Source: an uncultured Clostridia bacterium (GTDB lineage Bacteria > Bacillota > Clostridia > Oscillospirales > Acutalibacteraceae). Taken from it: a DNA stretch of 64,000 nucleotides. The notes under the pieces are model-generated. The model made no database searches. It was not told the DNA's origin and was given only the letters and a program-made list of their open reading frames with translations. The position numbers and the translations under genes were made by a program. The stretch is from NCBI GenBank assembly GCA_947632385.1, contig CANRPD010000003.1, forward strand, positions 1 to 64,000. The letters are read 5' to 3'. This document shows, piece after piece, positions 30,430 through 40,586 of this stretch (position 1 is the stretch's first letter; each line of letters begins with the position of its first letter).

Positions 30430-31539
30430 TCAGGCGGGGAGCAGGAGCCAAAAGGCGCTGAGCAGCCCCAGAAGGAGCCCGTTCAGCAGGGTGAATTCCA
30501 GCAGGAACCGGCCGGGACGGGCGTTTCCTGCGGCCAGGTAGAGCTTGAACCCGATGAGGCTGGCCAGGCTGGCGATGGGGGTGCCCAGGCCGCCGATGTC
30601 TACCCCCAGGAGCAGGCCCCGGGCGTTTTGGGTGAAGCCGGAGAGCAGCAGGGCGGCGGGCACGTTGCTGATGACCTGGCTGGTGAGCAGGGCCACCGGG
30701 TATTCCCGGCCGGACAGGACGGCACGGAGAAAGCCGTCCACCCCGGGGACCCGGGCCAGGTTGCCGGCGAAGACGAAGAAGCCCACGAAGGTCAGCAGCA
30801 GGCAGAAATCGGGCTTGAGGAGGGTCTGGCGGTCAAAGAGCAGCAGCACGGCCACGAGGATCCCCAGCAGGGCGGGCCAGGGGAGCACCCGGACCACGGT
30901 GAGCAGGCAGAGGCCGAACAGGGCGCCGTACAGGACCAGGGAGCGGACCCGCAGGGGGTCCGTTTCGGGGGGAAGGGGCCGGAGGGCCGCCCGGGGGAGG
31001 GCACGGCAGCACCCCAGGAGCAGCACCAGGGACAGGGCCCAGACGGGGCAGGTCCAGGCGAGGAACTGGCCCATGGTGAGGCCGTAGCGGCCGTAGAGGT
31101 ACAGGTTTTGGGGATTGCCCACGGGGGTGAGGATGCTGCCCAGGTTGGCGGCGGCGGTCTGCAGGACCACCACCCGCAGCAGGGCGTCTCCCCGGCCGGC
31201 CAGGCCCAGCACCACCGCCGCGAAGGGCACGAAGGTCAGCAGGGCCACGTCGTTGGTGACCAGCATGGAGGTGAAAAAGCACAGGCACACCAGCACCGCT
31301 CCCACCCCCCGCACCGACCGCACCCTGCCGCAGAGGGCGTGGGCCAGGGACTGGAAGACCCCGGCGGACCGCAGGCCCGCCACCACCGCCATGAGGGCGT
31401 AGAGCAGGGCCAGGGTGCGAAAGTCGATGTAGGCGAGATAGGCGGCGTCCGGCGGGACGAAACAGCAGCTGACCCCCGCCGCCACCAGGGCCGCAGTGAG
31501 CACCGGCTCCCGTTTGATGCCCGCCCAGAGCATTTTCAT
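30430..31539 (-). CDS. SLC13/ArsB-like anion permease
   Basis: Polytopic; FFTSMLVTNDVALLTFVPFAAVVL, QTAAANLGSILTPVGNPQNLYLY. Confidence 0.85.
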   Translation of the reverse strand: MKMLWAGIKREPVLTAALVAAGVSCCFVPPDAAYLAYIDFRTLALLYALMAVVAGLRSAGVFQSLAHALCGRVRSVRGVGAVLVCLCFFTSMLVTNDVALLTFVPFAAVVLGLAGRGDALLRVVVLQTAAANLGSILTPVGNPQNLYLYGRYGLTMGQFLAWTCPVWALSLVLLLGCCRALPRAALRPLPPETDPLRVRSLVLYGALFGLCLLTVVRVLPWPALLGILVAVLLLFDRQTLLKPDFCLLLTFVGFFVFAGNLARVPGVDGFLRAVLSGREYPVALLTSQVISNVPAALLLSGFTQNARGLLLGVDIGGLGTPIASLASLIGFKLYLAAGNARPGRFLLEFTLLNGLLLGLLSAFWLLLPA

Positions 31540-31712
31540 GGCGGATCCCCTCTTCCCCGACAGATTCTCCTGGAATGATACGCCGATTCCCGGCGGATGT
31601 CAAAGGGTTTGGGAAAATTTTTTCCCGAAAGGGCGCAATCGGTGAAGAGACTGTTCTTTTTCCCGGAAATTTGCTATAATGGGGATAAAATGGGATGAAA
31701 GGCGGCGGTGGT

Positions 31713-32618
31713 ATGGGGGCGATCCTCTCCCTGCAGATCACGATCTTTGCCCTGGTGGCGGTGGGCTTTGCGGTGCGGCGGCTGGGGCTGGTGGGGGAAC
31801 AGGGCCAGCGGAACCTCAACGACCTGGTGATCTACTGCATTTTGCCCTGCAACATCCTGAAGGCGTTTGCCGGGGACGTGGGGGGCGGCGGGTTTTCCGC
31901 CTATCTGGGGATCTTCGGGATCTCCCTGGGGCTGCAGGCGTTCTGCGTGGCATATGGGAAGCTGGTGTTCCGCAAGGAGGCCCCGGGGCGGCGGAAATGC
32001 CTGGAATACGGCACCATCTGCTCCAACGCCGGTTTCCTGGGGAACCCCATCGCCGAGGGGCTGTACGGCGCGGAGGGCCTGGCCCTGGCCAGCGTGTACC
32101 TGATCCCCCAGCGGGTGATGATGTGGGGGGCGGGGCTGCCGGTGTTCTCCGGGGAGCGGGACTGGCGGGCGTCGGTCAAGAAAGTGGTCACCCACCCGTG
32201 CATCCTGGCCTGCGTGCTGGGGATCCTCCGGATGGGGACGGGGGTGCAGCTGCCCGAGGCGGTGATGGGCACGGTGAACGCCCTGGGCAACTGCAACACG
32301 GCCATGTCCATGCTGGTGATCGGGATGATCCTGGCGCAGATCGACCTGAAGACCCTGTGGGACCCCACGGTGCTGAAATACTCCCTGCACCGGCTGGTGA
32401 TCCTGCCGCTGCTGGTGTACCTGGTGTGCCGGCTGCTGCCCGTGAGCCGGACGGTGCTGGGGGTGACGGTGGTGCTGGCGGCCATGCCCGCCGGAGCCAC
32501 CACCAGCATCCTGGCGGAAAAGTACCGGATGGAGCCGGAGTTCGCCACCAAGCTGGTGATCTTCTCCACGCTGCTGTCCCTGCCCACGGTGGCCCTGTGG
32601 AGCTTTTTCCTGGGGTGA
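31713..32618 (+). CDS. AEC family transporter (auxin efflux carrier-like)
   Basis: ITIFALVAVGFAVRRLGLVGEQGQRNLNDLVIYCILPCNILKAF, GFLGNPIAEGLYG. Confidence 0.88.
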   Translation: MGAILSLQITIFALVAVGFAVRRLGLVGEQGQRNLNDLVIYCILPCNILKAFAGDVGGGGFSAYLGIFGISLGLQAFCVAYGKLVFRKEAPGRRKCLEYGTICSNAGFLGNPIAEGLYGAEGLALASVYLIPQRVMMWGAGLPVFSGERDWRASVKKVVTHPCILACVLGILRMGTGVQLPEAVMGTVNALGNCNTAMSMLVIGMILAQIDLKTLWDPTVLKYSLHRLVILPLLVYLVCRLLPVSRTVLGVTVVLAAMPAGATTSILAEKYRMEPEFATKLVIFSTLLSLPTVALWSFFLG

Positions 32619-32681
32619 CTTGACGGGGCGGCCCCCAAATGCTACACTGATGACAGATCCCACGAAAAGGAGACGAGTGCG

Positions 32682-34373
32682 ATGAAATTTTCCCAGATCC
32701 CTTATGAGCGGCCGGACATCGGCGCCGTCCTGGAGCAGCTGGAGGAGCTGACCCGGCGGCTGCAGGCGGCCGGATCCGCAGAGGAACAGCTGGCCATTTA
32801 CCGGGAGGAGGAGGCCCTGACCGCCCACCTGTACACCCAGATGAGCGTGTGCTCCATTCGGCACACGGTGGACACCCGGGACGCTTTCTACGACCAGGAG
32901 CACCAGTACCTGTCGGAGCAGGGGCCGCTGGTGAACGAGAAGCTGCAGGCCTTCCAGAAAGCGCTGCTGCGCTCTCCCCACCGGGCGGGGCTGGAGGAGG
33001 CCCTGGGCAGCCTGCTGTTTACGAATCTGGAGCTGGAGGAAAAGGGGTTCTCCCCGGAGATCATCCCCCTGATGCAGGAGGAGGCCAAGCTGTCCAACGA
33101 ATATGAGAGCCTGTATGCCAGCGCCCGGGTGCCGTTTTTGGGCGCAGAGCGGACCATCGCCCAGCTGGGGCCCTATAAAGAGGACCCGGACCGGGGCGTG
33201 CGCAAGGCGGCCCTGGAGGCGGAGGGCGGGTTCTTCGACGCCCACCGGGAGCAGTTCGACGAGCTGTATGACCGGCTGGTGAAGAACCGCACCGAGCAGG
33301 CCCGGCGGCTGGGCTTTTCCAGCTATGTGGAGCTGGGCTTCATCCGCATGGGGCGCAACTGCTACACCCCCCAGGACATCGCGTCCTTCCGGGAACAGGT
33401 GGTGCGGGACCTGGTGCCCCTGACCGTGCAGGTGAAGGCCCGGCAGGCGAAACGGCTGGGGATCGAGGACTTCAAGTTCTACGACAACGCGCTGATGTTC
33501 CGAAACGGGTCCGCCCGGCCCCAGGGCACCCCGGAGGAGATCCTGGCGGCGGGAAAGCGGATGTACGAGGAACTGTCCCCCGAGAGCGGGGAGTTCATCC
33601 GGATGATGCTGGAAAATGAGCTGTTCGACGTGCTGGCCAAGCCCGGCAAGGCCCCGGGGGGCTATTGCAGCGGACTGCCGGAGTACGGCTATCCCTTCAT
33701 CTTCTCCAACTTCAACGGGACCTCCGGGGACGTGGACGTGCTGACCCACGAGGCGGGCCACGCCTTTGCGGACTACATCGCCGGGAAGACCATCCCCGTG
33801 CGGGCCAACCGGAGCCCCACCATGGAGGGCTGCGAGACCCACTCCATGAGCATGGAGTTCCTCACCGCGCCGTGGCATCACCTCTTCTTCGGGCCCCAGA
33901 CGGACCGGTATGAGCTCTCCCACGCCGAGGCGGCGCTGACGTTCATCCCCTATGGGTGCCTGGTGGATCACTTCCAGGAGGAGGTGTATGCCCACCCGGA
34001 GATGACCCCGGAGGAGCGCAACCAGACCTGGGCCCGGCTGGAGCGGGTGTACCGGCCGTACATCGACTTTGGGGACCTGCCCTTCTACGGCCGGGGGGCC
34101 GGCTGGCAGCGGCAGATGCACATTTACGGCAGCCCGTTCTACTACATCGACTACTGCCTGGCCCAGGTGATGAGTTTGCAGTTCTTTGCGCTGTCCCTGG
34201 CGGACCGGGACGCCGCCTGGAAGAAGTACATGGACTTTGTGCGCCTGGGCGGCACCAAGACGTTCATCGACCTGGCCCACGCCACGGGGCTGCGGTCGCC
34301 CATAGACCCCGGGTGCGTGAAGGACGTGTGCGAGGCAACGTTTGCGTGGACGGAGGACCATCAGGTGGAGTGA
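32682..34373 (+). CDS. M3 family oligoendopeptidase
   Basis: LTHEAGHAFADYIA (HExxH), METHSMSMEFLTAPWH-type region, 563 aa. Confidence 0.92.
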   Translation: MKFSQIPYERPDIGAVLEQLEELTRRLQAAGSAEEQLAIYREEEALTAHLYTQMSVCSIRHTVDTRDAFYDQEHQYLSEQGPLVNEKLQAFQKALLRSPHRAGLEEALGSLLFTNLELEEKGFSPEIIPLMQEEAKLSNEYESLYASARVPFLGAERTIAQLGPYKEDPDRGVRKAALEAEGGFFDAHREQFDELYDRLVKNRTEQARRLGFSSYVELGFIRMGRNCYTPQDIASFREQVVRDLVPLTVQVKARQAKRLGIEDFKFYDNALMFRNGSARPQGTPEEILAAGKRMYEELSPESGEFIRMMLENELFDVLAKPGKAPGGYCSGLPEYGYPFIFSNFNGTSGDVDVLTHEAGHAFADYIAGKTIPVRANRSPTMEGCETHSMSMEFLTAPWHHLFFGPQTDRYELSHAEAALTFIPYGCLVDHFQEEVYAHPEMTPEERNQTWARLERVYRPYIDFGDLPFYGRGAGWQRQMHIYGSPFYYIDYCLAQVMSLQFFALSLADRDAAWKKYMDFVRLGGTKTFIDLAHATGLRSPIDPGCVKDVCEATFAWTEDHQVE

Positions 34374-34480
34374 AGGGGCACGCCTGCTACGCTGGGGACG
34401 GATCGGTTTTGCGGCTCGCGGTAAGTAGGTGTCCGCGGAACACATCCTCGGCTCAGAAGCAAAAAGTTCCGGGTCTTCTC

Positions 34481-34509
34481 TTGACACATTTTTCTTCAGA
34501 CAGTATAAT
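34481..34509 (+). promoter_or_regulatory. consensus sigma-A promoter
   Basis: TTGACA 34481-34486, 17-nt spacer, TATAAT 34504-34509. Confidence 0.85.
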
Positions 34510-34584
34510 AGGGTCAGCCTGGGGACGGCACCCATTACAAAAAACAGCGGCTGGAGACCCAACCCACGAAGGGGGAGGACACCC

Positions 34585-35067
34585 ATCGAAAAAAACGTTC
34601 AAGTCGTGGATGAGCAGGGAAACCGATATGAACCGACCTGGCCCAAGCGGGCCAAAGGTCTTGTCAAAAACGGCAGGGCGCGTTTTATCGCAAAAGACAC
34701 CCTCTGCCTGACGCGCCCGCCGATCTCACGATTGGAGGCACAAGAGATGACCTTTGAAAACAATTCCATCCAGTTCACCGCTCCCGAAGGGGCGTACACC
34801 ATTCCCTACATTCTGCAGCAGATCGCCACAATCCAGGCGGACATCGGATATGTTTCGGCCGCGCTGGAACAGCTGAGCAAGATATCCGATGGCAACAGCG
34901 GCAACCCCGGCAGCCCGGGCGATATCGCCGGCGAGGCCAAGGCGAAAGCCATCCGGGACGTGATCATCCACCGGGAGGAAACGAACCAGCAGCTGCTGCG
35001 GTTGTATGAGAAGATGTACGACGATTTGACGAGCCGCCCTGAACACAACAGCCCCGAGCAACCGTAA
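34585..35067 (+). CDS. hypothetical protein with KNVQVVDEQGNRYEPTWPKRAKGLVKNGRARF N-terminal motif; apparent ATC start
   Basis: Promoter at 34481-34509 excludes the 34429 start. GGGGGAGG lies 7 nt before ATC 34585, with no ATG/GTG/TTG between the promoter and the domain in this frame. Confidence 0.65.
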   Translation: MEKNVQVVDEQGNRYEPTWPKRAKGLVKNGRARFIAKDTLCLTRPPISRLEAQEMTFENNSIQFTAPEGAYTIPYILQQIATIQADIGYVSAALEQLSKISDGNSGNPGSPGDIAGEAKAKAIRDVIIHREETNQQLLRLYEKMYDDLTSRPEHNSPEQP

Positions 35068-35175
35068 GACCGGTCGCACGGAGCCCAACGGAACCAACGA
35101 AATAAGTACCTCCTCGCCGATGGCGGGGAGGTACTGTTCTATGGCTGGGGGGAAGCGGTGCGCGACGGCTCGCCG

Positions 35176-35391
35176 CTATTGGAGGTAGATCTTCAGCCCC
35201 AGCGCGTGAATCAACGTCAGCAGGTCGTCAAACTTACGGAAGGATTTCTTCGATTCAAAATAACTGATGGCGGAGCGGGTCACGCCGACGCTGCGGGCCA
35301 GCTCGTCCTGGGTGATCGCCTGCCGGACACGGTGGGCCTTGACGATCTCGCTCAATTCCGCAATACTGGTGATCTCGTTCATTTCTTTCAC
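35176..35391 (-). CDS. XRE/HipB-like helix-turn-helix regulator (orphan)
   Basis: VKAHRVRQAITQDELARSVGVTRSAISYFESKKSFRKFDDLLTLIHALGLKIYL. Confidence 0.88.
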   Translation of the reverse strand: MKEMNEITSIAELSEIVKAHRVRQAITQDELARSVGVTRSAISYFESKKSFRKFDDLLTLIHALGLKIYLQ

Positions 35392-35407
35392 TCGCTTTCA
35401 AATGATA

Positions 35408-35591
35408 AAAAAAGTGCGCAGCCGAAGCCGCGCACCGAAAAACGCAGCTGGTCTTCTGCTGCGACGCGTCCTATCCATTTTTTAGTGAGAGTCAAGCATT
35501 CACATAAACGGACAGTAAACCAAGCGTGCGTTTTTACCATGCACGCCGTCTAAGAGAATGCTTGAAAAAACAAAATGGTGGACTCGTCGCA
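35408..35591 (-). ncRNA. candidate small RNA A (~184 nt) with own promoter and intrinsic terminator
   Basis: Minus-strand TTGATT (35620-35625)-N17-TAAGAT (35597-35602). Stems TGCGACG/CGTCGCA, CCATTTT/AAAATGG, CAAGCATTC/GAATGCTTG, GCGTGC/GCACGC. Terminator GTGCGCGGCTTCGGCTGCGCACTTTTTT. Confidence 0.72.
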
Positions 35592-35686
35592 ACATCATCT
35601 TACCATGGTGGGATGAAAAAATCAACACGAAATCTGTCGAATCGAAAAAGTATTGTCCCTCCGCCTCCGGCGGGGGAACAAGAAAC

Positions 35687-35839
35687 AAAAAAGTGCGCAG
35701 CCGAAGCCGCGCACCGAAAAACGCATGGCTCCAATTGCTGCGACACAACGGCTTTTGTTCACCAAGGGACCAAAAGTGGAACATGCGTTTTTGCCAAAGC
35801 AAAGCATGCCCCTTGGTAGTCCTATTCCGTTGTGTCGCA
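35687..35839 (-). ncRNA. candidate small RNA B (~153 nt), paralogue of RNA A
   Basis: Minus-strand TTGATT (35868-35873)-N17-TAAACT (35845-35850). Stems TGCGACACAACGG/CCGTTGTGTCGCA, ACCAAGGG/CCCTTGGT, CATGC/GCATG. Terminator identical to RNA A. Confidence 0.72.
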
Positions 35840-36092
35840 AACCTAGTTTACCATGACCGAATGGAAAAATCAACACGAATCCTGTCGAATCCCAAAAGAA
35901 ATGTTCCCCCGCTGATGGCAGGGAGATTTTTCTGTTCGATGGGTCGAGCCAAGTGCGTGCAGGCTCCGCCTGCCGCGCCTGTTGGTTGCGCAAACTGGGA
36001 AAAAAGCATTTGCGGGTTGGTGGCATCGGGGCGCGGGCAGGTGTATCATCGGGATAGAACGCGGCCGCGGGGATCCATCGGGAGGAAACGAT

Positions 36093-36761
36093 ATGAGCTT
36101 TGGAAGGAATCTGCAGCATCTGCGCCGTATGTGCGGCAACATGACCCAGGAGGCGCTGGCCGAAAGGCTGGGGGTCAGTCGGCAGACCGTCTCCAAGTGG
36201 GAGTTGGACGCGGCCCAGCCGGAGATGGAAAAAGCCATCGAGCTGTGCGGGCTGTTCAACTGCACGCTGGACAATCTCTTTCGGGAGGAGATGGACGGCT
36301 TTGACAGCGCCTTTACCGAGCTGCGCGTGGAGACGGTGCCGGGGTTTCGGTACGTGAAGCACGCGGTGATCAGCAGAGAGCCCGAGGAGGACGCCATCCG
36401 TTGGGCGATCCGCGTCGCCCGCGAAAACGGCGTGGAGCATCCCCGGGTGATCGGGTGGGATTTTCCCTGTGTTTCCATGGAGCAGGTCAACGTCTACCAC
36501 ATGCACGGCTATGAGGCCGCCTGGGTCCTGCCCGAGGGTCTAACGCCGGCGGGGGTGGAAATACGGGAGCAGAAGGCCCAAAAATATGCCGCGATCCACA
36601 TCCCCGAGCCGTTCAAAAATCCTTTTGCGACCATTCCCAACGCCTATAAGACATTACAGGAATATATGCGCACCAACGGCTTGGCGCATACGGACCAGGA
36701 TGTGATCCCGTGCTTTGAGACGGACGGCGATACCATGGATGTGTACATCGCCTGTTCCTGA
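36093..36761 (+). CDS. XRE family regulator with C-terminal effector-binding (GyrI/AraC_E_bind-like) domain
   Basis: NLQHLRRMCGNMTQEALAERLGVSRQTVSKWELDAAQPEMEKAIELCGLFNCTLDNLF. C-terminal region resembles GyrI-like domains. Confidence 0.8.
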   Translation: MSFGRNLQHLRRMCGNMTQEALAERLGVSRQTVSKWELDAAQPEMEKAIELCGLFNCTLDNLFREEMDGFDSAFTELRVETVPGFRYVKHAVISREPEEDAIRWAIRVARENGVEHPRVIGWDFPCVSMEQVNVYHMHGYEAAWVLPEGLTPAGVEIREQKAQKYAAIHIPEPFKNPFATIPNAYKTLQEYMRTNGLAHTDQDVIPCFETDGDTMDVYIACS

Positions 36762-36837
36762 TGCGGTTCCTGACCGGCCTCGAGACAGAAGCGATAGAGC
36801 TTCCTCCCTACGGGTGGGAGAGAATGAATAAAACGAA

Positions 36838-36880
36838 AAGGCGGCCGCCCGCTCCCCTGGGAGCGGGCGGCCAGCTTTAT
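36838..36880 (-). terminator. groEL intrinsic terminator
   Basis: GGCCGCCCGCTCCC-ct-GGGAGCGGGCGGCC at 36843-36872. Confidence 0.75.
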
Positions 36881-36899
36881 AGAGGAGGGAGGGGTGTGA

Positions 36900-38564
<1,665 letters not shown>

Positions 38565-38849
38565 TTACTCCACCACGGCCAGCACGTCGGACTGCTTGAC
38601 GATGGTGTACTCCACGCCGTCGACCTTCACTTCGGTGCCGGTATACTTGGCGCAGATGACCCGGTCGCCTTCCTTGAGGTACATCTTGATCTCCTTGCCG
38701 TCCACCTCGCCGCCGGGGCCCACCGCCACCACGCGGGCGATCTGGGGCTTCTCCTGGCTCTTGGCCGCCAGGACGATGCCGCTCTTGGTGGTCTCTTCCG
38801 CCTCTTCGGTCTGGATCAGCACTCTGTCGAGTAGGGGTTTGATCGTCAT
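38565..38849 (-). CDS. groES: co-chaperonin GroES
   Basis: MTIKPLLDRVLIQTEEAEETTKSGIVLAAKSQEKPQIARVVAVGPGG. Confidence 0.97.
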   Translation of the reverse strand: MTIKPLLDRVLIQTEEAEETTKSGIVLAAKSQEKPQIARVVAVGPGGEVDGKEIKMYLKEGDRVICAKYTGTEVKVDGVEYTIVKQSDVLAVVE

Positions 38850-38945
38850 ACTACACACCTTGGCCCTTTGTATCGTTTTGGGCCGTTCCTTTCTCCCCGG
38901 ATGATCTTTCACGCGCTCTCCGGGGAAAGGCGCGAATCGCATTGG

Positions 38946-38972
38946 TTAGCACTCTGTTTCTTTGAGTGCTAA
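38946..38972. promoter_or_regulatory. CIRCE operator (HrcA binding site)
   Basis: TTAGCACTC-N9-GAGTGCTAA upstream of groES. Confidence 0.97.
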
Positions 38973-39042
38973 CCCTATTGTAGACGCATGGTCAGGAAAA
39001 GTCAAGAGCTTTCACGGAAATTTTTGACTTTTAACAATTCCT

Positions 39043-39819
39043 TCACAAAATGGGGAGGCGGCGGGCCTTGAAACACATGGAATTGGGGGTGAGCAGGGCC
39101 CTTCTCGCCTTGGCGCTGTGGGGGGCGTCGGCCTGGGCGGCGGCGCTGTGCTCCTCCACCATGCGCTGGATGAGGAAGCCCGCATTGGCCAGGTCATTGA
39201 TGTAGGTGGAGATCTTGTGGTTGGCGAAGGTGACGGTGCTGTCGTGGACGGGCATGGTGAAGTAGTTCTCGTCGAAATAGCTGCGGGTCAGCCGGAAGGA
39301 GCCGTCCGGCTCCTCCACCACCCGGCATTCGTCGGTGGAATAGCCCACGCAGTAGTTGAGGGGATGGGCCCAGCTGAAGATAAACGTGCCGCCGGGCTTG
39401 AGGTAGGAGGCGATGTGCCGGAAGGTGCGGTCCAGGTCGGTGCTCCAGCCGATGCCATAGATGGAATAGACCAGGTCGAAGGTGCCCTTGGGCACGGGGA
39501 GGGGGTCCTCCATGGGCGAACAGAACAGGCGGGCGGAATAGCCGCTTTCGGTGAGGAGCCGCTCGGCGTTTTCCAGCTGCTTTTGGGAGATGTCTGCGCC
39601 CCAGAGCTCGGCCGCCCCATGCTGGGCCATATAGCGCAGGGAATGGCCGCTGCCGCAGCAGATCTCCAGGACGCGCTGGCCGGTGACGTCGCCGAACAGG
39701 TTCAGCTCTGTCTCATCGGGGAAATAGACCCCCAGCTCCGGCAGGGCGGTGACGCCGAACCAGAGATCGGCGTGGTCGTTCCAATAGGTCTTGTTGTGTT
39801 CCAGAATCTGATCGTTCAT
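39043..39819 (-). CDS. class I SAM-dependent methyltransferase
   Basis: VLEICCGSGHSLRYMAQHGAAELWGADISQKQLENA, GTFIFSWAHPL. Confidence 0.88.
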   Translation of the reverse strand: MNDQILEHNKTYWNDHADLWFGVTALPELGVYFPDETELNLFGDVTGQRVLEICCGSGHSLRYMAQHGAAELWGADISQKQLENAERLLTESGYSARLFCSPMEDPLPVPKGTFDLVYSIYGIGWSTDLDRTFRHIASYLKPGGTFIFSWAHPLNYCVGYSTDECRVVEEPDGSFRLTRSYFDENYFTMPVHDSTVTFANHKISTYINDLANAGFLIQRMVEEHSAAAQADAPHSAKARRALLTPNSMCFKARRLPIL

Positions 39820-40061
39820 GGGGTCCTCCTTGTGGGATAAATGTAGGACGCTATTATACCCCAGGGGGAGCGGGTTGTCCATGGGCAGACCCCACAAAAT
39901 GCGACCGGGTTTTTCTCCCCCACAAAATATCGTCAGGGTCCCATCGAAAAACCTGATCGGACGGGCACCGGGAGGTCGTTGAATAAAGAGGTTGACATTT
40001 TGCCGCGTTTTTTGTATAATCGAAAACTCGCGTCTAAAAAACGAAAAAAGGAGAGAGAAAG

Positions 40062-40586
40062 ATGAAATTGGAAACCCAGCGGCTGATCCTCCGGGAGATG
40101 ACCCAGGCCGACTACCCGGCGCTGGCAGCGATCTTGCAGGATGAACAGACCATGTACGCGTATGAGGGGGCTTTCAGCGACGAAGAAACACAAGTATGGC
40201 TGGACCGTCAACTGGAACGGTACCGGCAGCTGGGCTACGGCCTGTGGGCCGTGGTGCTCAAGGAGACCGGCCAGATGATCGGCCAGTGCGGACTGACGCT
40301 GCAGCGCTGGAAAGACCGGGAAGTGCTGGAGGTGGGGTATCTGCTGAACCGGGCCTATTGGCACCGGGGATATGCCACGGAAGCCGCCATCGCCTGTCGG
40401 GACTATGCCTTTGGAGCCCTGGGCGCCGAAGCGGTCTGCTCCATCATCCGGGACACGAATACCGCCTCACAAAATGTGGCTCGGCGCAACGGTATGCACC
40501 TGGCGGACGACGGGTACATCAAGCACCACCGCGGGGTGGACATGCCCCATATGCTTTTCCAGGTGGAGCGGGCACACACTATTTGA
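40062..40586 (+). CDS. GNAT family N-acetyltransferase
   Basis: LETQRLILREMTQADYPAL, LEVGYLLNRAYWHRGYATEAAIACRDYAF. Confidence 0.9.
   Translation: MKLETQRLILREMTQADYPALAAILQDEQTMYAYEGAFSDEETQVWLDRQLERYRQLGYGLWAVVLKETGQMIGQCGLTLQRWKDREVLEVGYLLNRAYWHRGYATEAAIACRDYAFGALGAEAVCSIIRDTNTASQNVARRNGMHLADDGYIKHHRGVDMPHMLFQVERAHTI

Noticed and set aside
35526-35856. Short ORFs with recurring KKVRSRSRAPKNA/KKCAAEAAHRKTHG peptides
   Set aside because: The repeated peptides come from the duplicated terminator sequence of the two small-RNA units; no RBS and no conservation beyond the terminator.
35408-35880. Retron ncRNA or integron attC sites
   Set aside because: No reverse transcriptase or integrase nearby, and each unit has its own promoter and intrinsic terminator, which fits independent small RNAs better.
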